Assembly: GCA_028583605.1 (NCBI GenBank)
Contig: CM053329.1
Location: 15,167,948 to 15,231,947 of the forward strand
Length of the DNA: 64,000 nucleotides
Direction of reading: 5' to 3'
Source: Dastarcus helophoroides
Taxonomy: Eukaryota; Arthropoda; Insecta; Coleoptera; Bothrideridae
Below the pieces are notes generated by a model, which made no database searches, was not told the DNA's origin, and saw only the letters and a list, made by a program, of their open reading frames with translations. How positions within the stretch are numbered: position 1 is the stretch's first letter; the number at the start of each line of letters is the position of its first letter. Positions 23,433 through 34,235 of this stretch are shown one piece after another. The position numbers were made by a program, and so were the translations under genes.

Positions 23433-23875
23433 CGTTGTAACTTTAGAATAAAGCAGTAGTGTGTTTTTCATTCAAACGAGGGAAACTGGGCTTTCCTTAC
23501 ATTTTTATTTGCAAATTCCAGTTTTTCTGGAAATTTGAACTTTTTTTTAGAAAATTCCAAATTTACTTCTTTCCTTAAACTTCGATTTCCATTTCCTAAT
23601 TTGATGTCTCTATTTTTTGAAGGTATTAGTCAAATTTTCAATTTTTCGCCAATTTTTTCTTTCAAATTTCATCTTTTTTAGTAGGTCAATTTTTTTTCGA
23701 AACCCCAAATTTAAATTCTTATGATTTTATACACTGCTGACTTTCTAAAACTTCCTAAAATTCCAAGATATGGTTTTTTCTTAAAATTTTCGCTGCAATC
23801 TCCTTATTTCAAATTTAACCTTGCAATTATTAAATTTCATGTTACAAATTTCAGGGCAAATACAACATTATATTC
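22873..23875. mobile_element. CAGGGCTTCGAACCGG-type TIR repeat, left copy, first part
   Basis: Starts CAGGGCTTCGAACCGGAACT and continues with ACCGGA/CGGTTT-rich subterminal sequence and AT-rich filler. The whole segment is found in reverse complement at 59116-60042. Shared landmarks include TTATGTACTTAAAACAGTTTT, ATCTCAAAATTAGGA and GGGAAACTGGGCTTTCCTTA. It is interrupted after ATTATATTC (23867-23875) by the DIRS-like element and resumes at 33228. No transposase is present. The end sequence and lack of coding capacity suggest a non-autonomous hAT-like or other TIR element. The other end of this copy was not found. Confidence 0.75.
23379..23426. repeat. (AT)24 microsatellite
   Basis: Uninterrupted AT dinucleotides. 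At the equivalent site of the inverted copy near 59563 there are only about three AT units, so this one expanded after the copies separated. A short ATAAAT-type run lies nearby at 23172-23200. Confidence 0.95.
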
Positions 23876-24013
23876 GGTCTCGTCTCGTAAATAGGATAAA
23901 TTGTAGTACCTTCATTCTAGGCGATACGATCACATATTTTAAAGAAATAAACAAATCATAAAACTCGTTATGCCCTCACAGTCCCCGCTGCGTATGCACC
24001 TCGGCTCCCCTAT
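23876..24013 (+). repeat. Left inverted terminal repeat of the DIRS-like element
   Basis: 138 bp matching 33033-33170 in reverse complement with about five mismatches. It lacks the extra terminal tail present on the right, a length asymmetry also known for DIRS-1. Confidence 0.85.
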
Positions 24014-24280
24014 ACTTCAGTTTTTGTTTTTGTGCGATGCGTTCACGACGCGACATTTTAACTTTCTAAGAAAGAAAGTAGTTCGCGAGTGCGTGTTATG
24101 CCCGTAAAATTGTTAAAAGCCCTCGGAGTTGGTCGCCATCCCCTTTCAATTAAAGTGTTATCAAATTGCTTCGATAATTGCAATAGTGGGCAAGATGGAA
24201 GCCCACAAGACGTTTTCAGTTACACGGCTCCGCGAAGGAAAATAATTTTGAAGGTATTTTCCCTCCTTTAGCCGGTTTGA
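24014..24280 (+). other. Start of the DIRS-like internal region
   Basis: GC-richer than its surroundings (GCGATGCGTTCACGACGCGACA). It has an open frame of 60 codons starting at 24089 (MRVMPVKLLKALGVGR) that could be the beginning of a gag-like frame. No domain is recognised, so the function is left open. Confidence 0.3.
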
Positions 24281-25077
24281 TGACATGCTACACATACCAC
24301 CATTGCATAGCATCATATATGTCCTACTACTGAATCGCAGTACTTGCGCTGCTTACCTTACTCTTTTTTGATTACACTAAAGGTTGTCTCACAAAAATGT
24401 CAATGGTACATAGGCCTTGACCACACGTGCCTGTTGAATCTTAACATTCACACGCTGCAATTTTTAGATGACCGGATCTCTACATGTACCGTTGCAATGG
24501 CCACTATTGAAACGCAGCACTTGCGCTGCATACCTTACTGTTTTTTGATTACAGTACTGGTTGACTTACAAATTTTTTTCTGGTATACCGCCTTTGATTA
24601 TATGTGACTATAGTATTTCTAGATGTACTGCTGCATTTACCACCATTGAGTTGCCGCACTTGCGCTGCTTACCTTGGTGTTTTTTGATTACAGTAATGGT
24701 TGATTTACGAAATTTTCAATGGTATACTGGCCTTGATCACATGTGCTTATTGAACCATGATAGTCACCAGCTGCAGCTTTTAGAGGACCGCATCTCTAGA
24801 TGTCCTGCTGCAATTACCACCATTAAGTTGCAGCACTTGCGCTGTATGCCTTACTGTTTTTTTTATTCCAGTAATGGTTGACTTACGAAATGTTGAATGG
24901 TATTCTGGCCTTGACTACATGGGCTTGTTTAACCTTCAAAAGTTGCAGTTCTTTAATAATATCATCTCTTCCTGTCCTGATTCAATCGTTACCATTGGAT
25001 CGCATCATTTGCACTGCTTACCTTACTATTTTTTGTTTACAGTATTGGTTACCTTATGAAATGTTTTCTTGCTTAGA
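24281..25077 (+). repeat. 177-bp tandem repeat, about five units, inside the DIRS-like element
   Basis: The marker ACTTGCGCTGC recurs at 24342, 24519, 24658 and 24835, with ATTTGCACTGC at 25007. The spacing is 177, 139 (a deletion), 177 and 172. Each unit contains TTACCTTACTGTTTTTTGAT followed by TACAGTAATGGTTGA-like sequence. The open frames over it are repeats of the unit. The array is cut by the nested element and its decayed continuation follows at 29608. Confidence 0.85.
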
Positions 25078-25619
25078 CTACATATCAGGCACGTAGCCAG
25101 GGGGGGGGGTTCAAGGGGTCCGGACCCTCCCCGAAGTGAATATTCCCCAAAAAATTTACGATGATACGAATTGAAATATCAGTAGAAAAACGGCTGATTG
25201 TATATTTAAGCATGTAAATAATTTTCGAAATTGCCAACCATTCAGCTTGTGATAAGCAAAATAGCCATGTAGACATTTTAATAAAAATTGGCAATGAACT
25301 CAAGGCTTCCCAATACATGCATCAACCCTTTTACAATTTAATATTGACACTTAGCAGTAGGCTACGTTCAGTAATTTCAATTTTTTATTACCCCAAATTT
25401 CGGCTTTCTTGACATGTATGCATGGAGTAGAATTTTCGAGAAAAAAGTCGAAATTTTGAGTTTAAAATCGACATTTTACAAAAGCGTAGGAAGGCATTGA
25501 TTAAAAAAAATTATATTTAGAAATTTTGACATTTTACAAAAGCGTAAAAAGTACACTGATTATAAAAAAAAATGTTTAGGGATTTCGACTTTTTTGTCAA
25601 AAATTCGATTTTTTTTTAA

Positions 25620-27420
25620 ATTTTTGATTTTTTTTTTCGAAATTTCGGCTTTAAACTCGAAATTTCGACTTTTTTCTCAAAAGTTCGACTTTTTTCGTGA
25701 CATTTCTACTTTCTTCTTAAAATTCCGAGACTAATCTCGAAATTTCGACTTTAATATCGACATTGTTTTTCGAATAAGTCAAAATTTCTACACTATGGTC
25801 AAATTAGACAGATGACAGTTGCGTCCCACCACTCCTCTTTCCCAACAATCTTGACAGTTTGTAGTAGGGTGCGTTCAATAATTGCTATTTTTAGTTAGCA
25901 AATTTTGATCTTTTTTTTAGAAATTTCGAGATGAAAATTGAAAATTCGAATAAAAAACGGAAACTTCGTGATTAAGATCAAAATTTCGAGAAAAAAGTCG
26001 GAATTTGAAAAAAAAAGTCAAAATTTCGAGGAAAAGGTAGAAATTTCGAGAAAAAAGTCGAAGTTTGAGAAAAACGTAAGTCGAAATTCCGAGAAAAAAG
26101 TCGAAATTTGAGAAAAAAGTCGAAATTTCTAGAAAAATAGTTGACATTTTGAGTTTAAAGCCGAAATTTCGAGAAAAATGTCGAAATTTCGATATTAAGG
26201 TTAAGATTTCGAGGAAAAAGTCAATATTTGAGAAAAAAGTCTAAAATTGGGAAAGAAAAAACGAAATTTAAAAAAAAAGTCGAAGTTTTCAGATTAAGGC
26301 CGAAATTTCGAGAAAAAAGTCGAAATTTGAAAATAACGTCGAAATTTCGAGAAAAAGTCGAAATTTCGAGAAAAAGTCGAAATTTCGAAATATTTCGAGC
26401 AAAAATTCGAAATTTGAGAATAACGTCGAAATTTCGAGAAAAAAAGTAGAAATTTCGAAATATTTCAAGCAAAAAGACGAAATTTTGAGAAAAAAAGTCG
26501 AAATTTGCGAAAAAAATCGAAATTTCGATAAAGAAAGGTCGAAATTTCGATAAAAAAGGGGTCTAAATTTTGAGTATAAAGTCGAAATTTTAAGAGAAAT
26601 GTCGAAATTTCGATATTAAGGTCAAAATTTTGAGAAAAAGTCGATATTTGAGAAAAAAGTCGAAAACGGAGAAAAAAAAACGAAATTTAGAGAAAAAAGT
26701 CGAACTTTTCAGATTAATTTTCCAGAAAAAAAGTCTAAGTTTGAGAAAAACGTAAGTCGAAATTCCGAGAAAAAAGTCGAAATTTGAGAAAAAAGCCTAA
26801 ATTTCGAGAAAAATGCCAAAATTTCGATATTAAGGTTAAAATTTCGAGAAAAAAGTCGATATTTGAGAAAAAAGTCTAAAATTGAGAAAAAAGAAACGGA
26901 ATTTTGAGAGAAAAGTCGAACTTTTCAGATTAAGGCCGAAATTTTGACGAAAAAGTCGAAATTTGAAAATAACGTCGAAATTTCGAGAAAAAGTCGAAAT
27001 TTCGAAATATTTCGAGCAAAAATTCGAAATTTGAGAGGAACGTCGAAATTTCGAAAAAAAGTAGAAATTTCGAAAAATTTCTAGCAAAAAGATGAAATTT
27101 CGAGAAAAAAAGTCGAAATTTGCGAAAAAAGTCGAAATTTCGATAAAAAAAGATCGAAATTTTGAGTATAAAGTCTAAATTTAAAAAGAAATGTCGAAAT
27201 TTCTATATTAAGGCCAAAATTTCGAGAAATAAGTTAAAATTTGAGAAAAAAAAATGAAATTTCGTGAAAAAGGCAAAATTTCGAGAAAAAAATCAAATTT
27301 TGAGAAAAAAGTCAAAATTTCGAGAAAAAAGTCGAAATTTTGTGAAAAAAGTCTAAATTTAAGAAAAAAGTCGAAGTTTGAGAAAAAAGTCGAAATTTCT
27401 AAACACAACATTTTTTTTAA
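25620..27420. repeat. Degenerate short tandem repeat GTCGAAATTTCGAGAAAAAA
   Basis: Roughly 18-22-bp units repeated dozens of times, mainly GTCGAAATTT(C)GAGAAAAAA. There is a higher-order duplication: the block around 26020-26480 (GAGAAAAACGTAAGTCGAAA, then AAGTCTAAAATT, then CAGATTAAGGCCGAAATTTC) recurs around 26720-27090. Left of 25900 the units run in the opposite orientation (TTTCGACTTTTTTCTC). The Phe-rich open frames on the minus strand are composition artefacts. Confidence 0.85.
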
Positions 27421-29520
27421 TCGATGTCCTTTCTACGCCTTTACAAGATTTTCGTTTTTAAAAATTAAAATTTCAACTTTTTTTTAGAAATTTCGACTTT
27501 AAACACCAAATTTCGACGTTTTTTGTTCGAAATTTTCACATTAAAGTTGAAATTTTGACATTAATCTCGGGATTTAAAGGAGAAAAAGTCAACATTCCGT
27601 GATAATTTTTTTTCAAATTGATGTTCTTTCTACAATCTTGTAATTTTCACTTCAAAAAATAAAGTCGATTCTTGATCGGTGATAAGTTAAATACGTAAAC
27701 TTAAAATAGATATTATGAAATTTTTCTTTGGTAAGTTTCACGTTTTTATTTGTCAAATTTATGTAATGTTAAGGTCACTAGATTTTATTCTTTACTTTTA
27801 CTAATTAACAAAATGAAAAAAAATAAAATAAAAGAAACAAATACGTAAAAGTAATTGATGTATGTTTTTATATTTTCTGAAGAGTATTTTCCAGAAATTT
27901 TGATTATTTTTTCAAAATTCCGAGTTGAAATTGAAAATTCCAAGTTATTTTCTTCCATTCTACGTCTCTATAAGCATATAGTCGATACGTATAAACGTAT
28001 AAACAATTTTTTGCCGAATTCTGCTGTTTTTTCTAAGAAATGTTTTATTTCTGAGTGATTTTTGTGTATAAATATCGATCTTTTTGCAAAAGCTTAGCTC
28101 TCTTTTAGAGATTTTGATTGTAATTTGTGATTATATTTTTTTTTAAACTTCGAGCTTCCAGAAATATCTTTCACAAATGTTTTACTTCAAACTTAAATTA
28201 TTTTCTAAAATTTGCAATTATTAATATTATTATCTTCGCGATTTATTTTGGAGGAAAAAACTTAAACTAAATATTGGCTGCAAATATAAAGGAAATTACA
28301 CTATTTTTTAGGTGCAGTTTCATAAATTTTCTATACATTCCAATGTTTTTCGAAATTTCGATTATTTTTAGAAATTTTCGAAATATCAACTTCTTTTATA
28401 AAATTCTTTCCACTTTCTTTTAAACTTTGATTCAAATTCAACATTTCGACTCTTTTGATAAACATATTTATATGTATTTTGACCTTATTTTCAAAATATT
28501 AATTTTAGTTTAGTTCAGTTTCAAGTTTGGACTTTTAATTTTCCTTTTATTTAAACAAAATTCTCAATTGATATTCTAACTTTTGATATTTTTGAGACTT
28601 AATTTTCATTTAACATTTTCAAATAATTTAGAAATATCTACATTTTTATTTTGCCATTTCGACTTTAAGATCGAAATTTCTAAAAAATGATTTTATAAAT
28701 TTCGATTTTCTAAACATTTTCTTTTCAGTTTAGCTCGAAATATTTTTTATAATGCTAGCGTTTTTTTTTGTTTAAAATTTTAATTTTTTCTAAAGATTTT
28801 TATTTTACAATTTCAGTTTTTTGTTTTTTTTTCTAATTTTTTTGCTTTGCACTAAAAATTGTGTTTTTTGTTTCAAATTTTAATCCTAGTCACGAAATTA
28901 CTACTTTTTTAAACAAATTTCGAGTTTAAACCCAAAAGTTTTGCTTCATCAGATAACTTTCGGTTTTTTCTCAATATTTAAATTTTTTCTGAATATTTTG
29001 GTAAACTCGACATTTTGAGTTTTAAAAAAATGTACCTTAAACTTTGACGCTTCTGGATTTTTAATGATAAAGTTCTTTTCTTTTTCATCCTTTTAATTTT
29101 TCGTCCAAATTTCCGCTTTTCCTGAAGATTTTTAAAATAAATTCAAAGTTTCGACAAAAATCGAAATACAAATTAAAATGGAAGCTTCTATTAATTTTTT
29201 TTTATTTCATCTTTAATATCTAATATTCCTAATTTCATCTTTGATCTCAAATTTTATGCTGCTCTGAAAAGTTCAAAAATCAGTTATTTTGAAAAATTAC
29301 TGGGTAATTCTAAAAAAATTTTTAAAATTTAAATTTGAAAGATTTAAATATCGAGACTGAAGCCGAACTTTCGAGTTTCGAATTATAGTCCAAATTTCAA
29401 AGTTAAGATTAGAAATTTTATGCAAAAATAAAAAATGAGCACTAAGTAAAAGACCAAGACGTTTATTGATTTAACAACTCAGTTTTGTCTTTAAATTTTG
29501 CAATATTGCTTTTTTCAAAG
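27421..29520. other. AT-rich interior of the nested hAT-type element
   Basis: Degenerate AT-rich filler with scattered AAATTTCGA words and no gene. The last 80 bases before the right end contain GGGAAGGGGGAG and CTCCCCCCG, mirroring the G run at the left end. Confidence 0.5.
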
Positions 29521-29607
29521 AAGTTTCTGTGTCTCTAACATAAAAAAAGGGAAGGGGGAGTTGGACTCCCCCCGAACGAAAATCCTGGCTACGTGCTTGC
29601 TACATAT

Positions 29608-29990
29608 GCTTGCTGAAACTTGACATTGACAAAGCACAGTTTGGAATGGCCACATTTTACATGTTCTGTTGCAACTGCCACCACTGCATCACAATACTGG
29701 TTGCAAAACATACACTGTAAAACGTCCGCTGCAAAACGTTTACTGTTTTTGCTGATTACAGTATCTAAGGGTTACATTTTATATGCGATCTCCACCGCGA
29801 AATCTGCAATGGCAATCTGCCTTTGACTACAGCGCTTGTTGAACGTTGATATTCACAAAAAGTAGTTTTTTGGATAACCCTATGTCTACATACGGTTGCC
29901 TACTGCAACTGCCTCCATTGAATCACGGTACCTACGCTGTAAAGCGTACAGTTGTTTGATTCCACTAATAGCTAATAGCCGATGTAAAAT
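29608..29990 (+). repeat. Continuation of the 177-bp array after the nested insertion
   Basis: Two decayed units (TTGCAACTGCCACCACTGCA..., CTGCAACTGCCTCCATTGAA...) with the same unit order as 24281-25077. They show that the array was continuous before the hAT-type insertion. Confidence 0.7.
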
Positions 29991-31050
29991 CTTCCTCCGT
30001 TGATCTTTTGACTTATGTCAAAATATTTAGGAACATGCCTGGAGAAGGAGGAACCTCGCCTGATATTCGAGATGTGGAAGTCTGCCCCTTTTATACATTT
30101 GGAAAATTAAGTTGATGTGTTTTATATTTCACGCCCCTCATACATCCAAAAATGTCCGTTAGATAGATCCATCTTGTTAAAGCTCAATTAGTTTACAAGG
30201 AAAGAATGGATATAATATGAAAATAGTTAGACCTAGACAACAGTGGCAATACTGGAGTTCCAAACCTATATCCTGTTTTAGAACAAGCCATTCCTTTCTT
30301 CGTCTCCCAGAGGGACGCCCTATGCAATAGGCAGATTCCCCTTGGTGCCTACTTTTCTGCTATCGATAAAGCACATTAAGCGTTGTTCGACAAAGAGGGG
30401 CGGGGAGAGGAGCAATAGTGGAGCTATAGTATTCGCATCCTTCTGGACCTACTGAAAGTTCTTCGACGAAGGATTTCGTATGCCTGAACATTAGTCGAAC
30501 CGCCGGCAAAATAGAGTTTTAAAAGCTGTTTAAACTTCAAGAGAATGCGTTATATATACAACGCCAGTAGAAGTCTAGAGTGGAGAGAAGTATGGAAAAC
30601 AGCTGGACGTTTAAGACATTTTTATAAGAGTTGGAAAATTCTGATCACCAATAGTCTTACTTTATTGTAGCTAAGAGGCGTTAAAGCCTGATTCGCCTTT
30701 GACTCTTTGACTCCTAGTGGACTAACCCCACTGATGACTGGAAGAAATGAAACGCATTTCTTTCTACATCTATCGATGACATTTTAAAATCTAAGGCTAT
30801 TTTCTGAAGCCTCGAACGTATAATTCTTTTTCAAGTCTTATATTCCTTCGTTTCATACTAAGTTTGAAAAGCCATTATAAAATGGAAGATTGTAGGGTCG
30901 CTACTAGCTCAATTAGTTAAATTATTTTGACACAACTTGACTTGGAAAACACCCATTTCCTGGCCTCAATGATTCAGATTTTCATTCAGTGACAAAATGA
31001 ACGAATATACTTGTGTTTGTTTTGGTATAAATTTTGCCCTAATAATAGAT
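29991..31050 (+). pseudogene. DIRS-like element, probable gag-region remnant
   Basis: Mostly closed in all frames. Around 30310-30520 the plus strand reads RDALCNRQIPLGAYFSAIDKAH and, after stops, ILLDLLKVLRRR, which resembles the C-terminal part of gag-like proteins of DIRS elements in sequence and position. The support is my memory of family pattern and the RT remnant that follows. The remainder holds nothing I recognise. Confidence 0.35.
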
Positions 31051-32600
31051 GCACTCAAAAAATAAGAAAGGCTGATGCCCTTAGTCTTTTTGAATGATTA
31101 TCTATATGGGTAGCTTTTATAAAGATAGTGTCTCAGATATATTTCAAACAATAAACTAATTGTAACATTTGGGTCTCATTATCAATTATCGCTACTCTTC
31201 AGACCTATGTATTTCAATTTAATTTCAATTATAGCTATAGCAACAGCTGTTTGCTCCCAGTTAATAAATGAGTCTATTTAGGTGTGTTTTTTCACTCTTC
31301 AGTATCTTGATTCAATTTGAAAAAAGTGGATGTTCCATCACCCTAAAACAAACAAAACAATTATGACAACGCAGAATGTTTCCCCACATTAAGGGAAAAC
31401 TTGGTGTCGGTTTGCCCAGCTTTAAACTATGGCTTTTCTGGTACATCAAACTTGTCGAACACATAAATTTTTTAGCGCTCAACAGAAGCCAGGAAAATTA
31501 CAATGCTCCCTGCAATCGGCTCGATTTATAGCATTTATTGGCAGCTAGAAAACTTGAAATATGGTAACCCTCTCTACAGAAAGACGCATTCGTTATGGAA
31601 ATATTTCGCCGGATATTCTCTCGATTTTTGGTCCGAGAAAGGCAAGACCCATCCCATCAATTATTTAGAACTTCTAATTCAATATTTGGGACAGAAATGG
31701 TATACCAAACAATTAAAAAACTGTTCAGTTCTCTGTAGGATTTATAGGACTACCGCAATATGATGCGTGAATGGTGAATGACATGGATAGTGTACACAAT
31801 TAAACATTTTCTCAATCAATCAACTCAATCAATTTGGCAAGGGTGCGAGTTTCAAAATATCGTCATTATTCCATGTTACATGAAGTCAACAGAAAATGCC
31901 GAGGCAGATAAAACTTAAAAAGGGTTATAAGTGGATACAGGATGGTCACTGCAAAATACAGCATTTCGACCCTTAACTCGAAAATTGGGCTCCTTGGTCA
32001 TTAATTTATTTGCTAGCCGCATAAATGCGAAAAGTAAGGTTTACTTTTTCAGGATCAGTGACCCAGGAAGCCAGTTCTATAAACGCGTTGATCATCAGTT
32101 AGTCTATTTTACACCTTTTCGCTTTTCCTTTTCTTTAATCATTCTCTGCCTCTTCAAAGGAATTATAAGTGGCTAAGCTCAGGACATAGTGGTCGTAGAT
32201 TTACTTTCCTTGGGCAGCACTCCTCAACCATTAGCAACCCAGCTTTCCTCGAGAACAGTCTTTTATCAAGAAAACATTTCTACAAAACAACGTTCTCAAG
32301 GAATGCTTTTAAATCTGTATTTAGCTCTCTTAACTCTTTTTGATTTATTATTAGCCCACAAGGCCGGTTCAAATCTATGCCAGAACTTCAGATTCCAACA
32401 TTTTTCGAAGAAGTTGATATGCTTAGGCCCGGTACACTCAAATACCTTAGTCTTTCAAATACTTCGGTAGTCTTAACATTTCTCGACAGGTTTGAAGATA
32501 CAAAAAAAAAACCTTGGCATTATCTCAAAGTTAACTACTCTGTTGGCAACAGCCACAGTCCAATACTTCGAGATCCTTTGCTATAGATATTAATAAAACT
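31051..32600 (+). pseudogene. DIRS-like reverse transcriptase and RNase H remnant
   Basis: Plus strand, several frames. About 31088-31200: F-L-N-D-Y, a relic of the YLDD catalytic box, then after a frameshift MGSFYKDSVSDIFQTIN and LGLIINY (RT palm). About 31425-31500: VEHINFLALNRSQENYNAP. About 31615-31765: the RNase H domain with FWSEKGKTHPINYLELL and NCSVLCRI-x3-TAI, in which the usual Asp of the RIDNTTA motif is Tyr. About 31830-31910: IWQGCEFQNI and STENAEADK. About 31930-32175: GWSLQNTAF and LGSLVINLFASRINAK, a signature of DIRS-type RNase H C-termini. About 32360-32500: weak C-terminal similarity (MPELQIPTFFEEVDM). The order RT, RNase H, LFASR is that of DIRS elements. Stops and frameshifts throughout make it inactive. 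I could not locate the catalytic residues of the tyrosine recombinase. Confidence 0.75.
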
Positions 32601-32854
32601 TTTTATTGGAAGATCAGACTGGGTTTTCAATTCAGACCCCAAACCTCTCGAGAAATCGTAGGCAACCCCTCTTAGCACTACCTTTTTCTTCAATTTAAAC
32701 CCAAATATTTTTGTGGCCACGACTGACATAATATCTAGATAGAACCCAATTATTCAGATGTAATATAAGCAGTTTATTTATTTCGCTTAATTAATATACT
32801 CTTTCCGATTAAATGATTTGCTACGGTTTCTTTTTTGCAACATACTCTAAATAT

Positions 32855-32963
32855 CTACAATTTATCCTATTTACGAGACGAAGCCGAATATAATCACAAG
32901 ATCAAACGAACTTACCTGTGAAGTTCGATCTTGATTATGTAAGGCCTCGTCGAAGTAAATAGG
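32855..32963 (+). repeat. Internal complementary region of the DIRS-like element
   Basis: CTACAATTTATCCTATTTAC plus GAGACGAAGCCGAATATAATC repeats the right terminal repeat (33140-33180) in direct orientation. CACAAGATCAAACGAACTTA through GTTCGATCTTGATTAT is the reverse complement of the 33171-33218 tail, and CTCGTCGAAGTAAATAGGG matches the start of the left repeat. The piece therefore looks like a copy of the joined element ends, the template role known for this region in DIRS replication. Confidence 0.7.
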
Positions 32964-33032
32964 GTCCCTCCCAATTCCCAAACCCGTATTTAGTTGCAAA
33001 AAATGTATAATCTCTCAAATAAGACTCAAGTA

Positions 33033-33218
33033 TATAGGGAGCTGAGGTGCATACGAGGCGGGGACTGTGAGGGCATAACGAGATTTATGATTTGTTTATT
33101 TCTTTAAAATATGTGATCGCATCGCCTAGAATAAAGGTACTACAATTTATCCTATTTACGAGACGAGACCGAATATAATCAAGATCGAACGTCACAGGTA
33201 AGTTCGTTTGATCTTGTG
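33033..33218 (+). repeat. Right inverted terminal repeat of the DIRS-like element, with tail
   Basis: 33033-33170 is the reverse complement of 23876-24013. 33171-33218 is the extra tail, itself a small imperfect palindrome (GATCGAAC...GTTCGTTTGATC). Confidence 0.8.
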
Positions 33219-33227
33219 ATTATATTC

Positions 33228-34235
33228 CAAGTTAAAGCTGGGACCTTGAAATTGGGGTCGAAATTTTTAGAGTGAATGGTGACATTTTAGAAAATGTCTA
33301 ATTTAAACCTCCAACGATTTAGTTTACGCTAAAATAATAATTTTTATTCTGAAAACTTTGATTTTTTTCTCAAGATTTCGACTTTAGCCTGGAAATTGAG
33401 ATATTTTTTTCAAATTGTTTAGAATTTAGAAGTCAAAGTGTTTTTTAAATATTAATTGTTTTCGCGAAACTTCCGGTATTAACTGGAAAGTTCGGCCCTT
33501 TGCTCCTTAAACTTTTGGGTCCAAAATCGATTCTCAAAATGTTAAATGTCTTTACGAACTTTTTAGCTACAGCGAAAATTTTTCCTAAAATTTCGTCTTT
33601 AAAATTGAAATTCGCATTTTTTTTTCAGAATATTGGTCGTTGATCTCGAAATTTCAATTTTTCTACAGAAAATTAAAATTTACAAATCACTGAAATTGCA
33701 TTTTTTGTGGATTCTTTATTGTTCCGCTTAAAATATGCATTTAAATTAAACATTTCGAATTTTTCCCAAAAATATTAGCAGAAGTTAGATTTCAAATGCA
33801 AAAGTGCTAATTTGAATTTGAATATTTTAGGTTATTTTTTATTTTGAATTTTAATTTAAAATTTCTAAAGAATATCCAAATTTAAAGAGAAAAATTAACA
33901 TTCTTACAAAAAGTCTAAATTTTGAAGAAAAACTAACTAAATTTATGATTAACGATCTTTCAAAATTAATCACACAGTTTCAAATCCTTAAAATTTTGAA
34001 TTTTCGAGGTAAAAGTCGAAAATTCCAAACTTAAACTTATAGTCGGAGTGTTAACTCAAAATTTCGATAAAAATGTCTAAAACTAAAGAATAAAAGTCGA
34101 CATATCGATAAAAATGGTTACACTTGCTAAAGAAAGACTAAATTTTATTTAAAGTTGAAATTTTAGAGAAAAAAATAATAAATAAAGTACATCCATGTTT
34201 AAATTTGAAACTTCAAAAGAAAAAAGTTAAAATAT
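33228..34235. mobile_element. CAGGGCTTCGAACCGG-type repeat, left copy, second part
   Basis: Continues the segment cut at 23875. It is the reverse complement of about 58120-59115, with shared landmarks AAGTTAAAGCTGGGAC, GAAACTTCCGGTATTAACT, TTGTGGATTCTTTATTGTTC and TTATCGATATGTCGACTTTT (other strand). Similarity fades near 34235. No coding content. Confidence 0.75.

Larger units (their letters stand above)
25078..29607. mobile_element. Non-autonomous hAT-type element, 4.5 kb, nested in the DIRS-like element
   Basis: The element is 25086-29599. The left end is CAGGCACGTAGCCAGG followed by a G run; the right end read inward is CAAGCACGTAGCCAGG, 15 of 16 identical. It is flanked by a perfect 8-bp direct repeat CTACATAT (25078-25085 and 29600-29607). 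There is no transposase. The interior is AT-rich, with a dense GTCGAAATTTCGAGAAAAAA array at 25900-27420. It splits the 177-bp array of the DIRS-like element, so it is the younger insertion. Confidence 0.9.
23876..33218 (+). mobile_element. DIRS-like tyrosine-recombinase retrotransposon, decayed, with nested hAT insertion
   Basis: Inverted terminal repeats of 138 bp: 23876-24013 (GGTCTCGTCTCGTAAATAGG to CGGCTCCCCTATACT) and its near-perfect reverse complement at 33033-33170. The right repeat carries an extra terminal tail of about 48 bp (33171-33218). A segment at 32855-32963 joins right-end and left-end sequence (TTTACGAGACGAAGCCGAATA...CTTACCTGTGAAGTTCGATC...CCTCGTCGAAGTAAATAGGG), which is what the internal complementary region of DIRS elements looks like. 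Between these lie plus-strand RT/RNase H remnants (31085-32600). Subtracting the nested 4.5 kb insertion and its target duplication leaves about 4.82 kb, the usual DIRS size. ATTATATTC is present on both outer sides (23867-23875, 33219-33227). The host sequence is the CAGGGCTTCGAACCGG repeat, whose uninterrupted counterpart at 59105-59125 shows the empty site. Confidence 0.75.

Noticed and set aside
24089..24271. 60-codon frame as a stand-alone gene
   Set aside because: It lies just inside the left terminal repeat of the DIRS-like element. If real it belongs to that element.
25917..27411. Several Phe/Ser/Asn-rich open frames on the minus strand
   Set aside because: They are translations of the GTCGAAATTTCGAGAAAA repeat; no start context or conservation.
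23867..33227. Mutator-like element, because of the 9-bp flanking repeat and 138-bp inverted ends
   Set aside because: The asymmetric right tail, the internal joined-end segment and the DIRS-type RT/RNase H remnants fit a DIRS-like element. No MULE transposase is seen.
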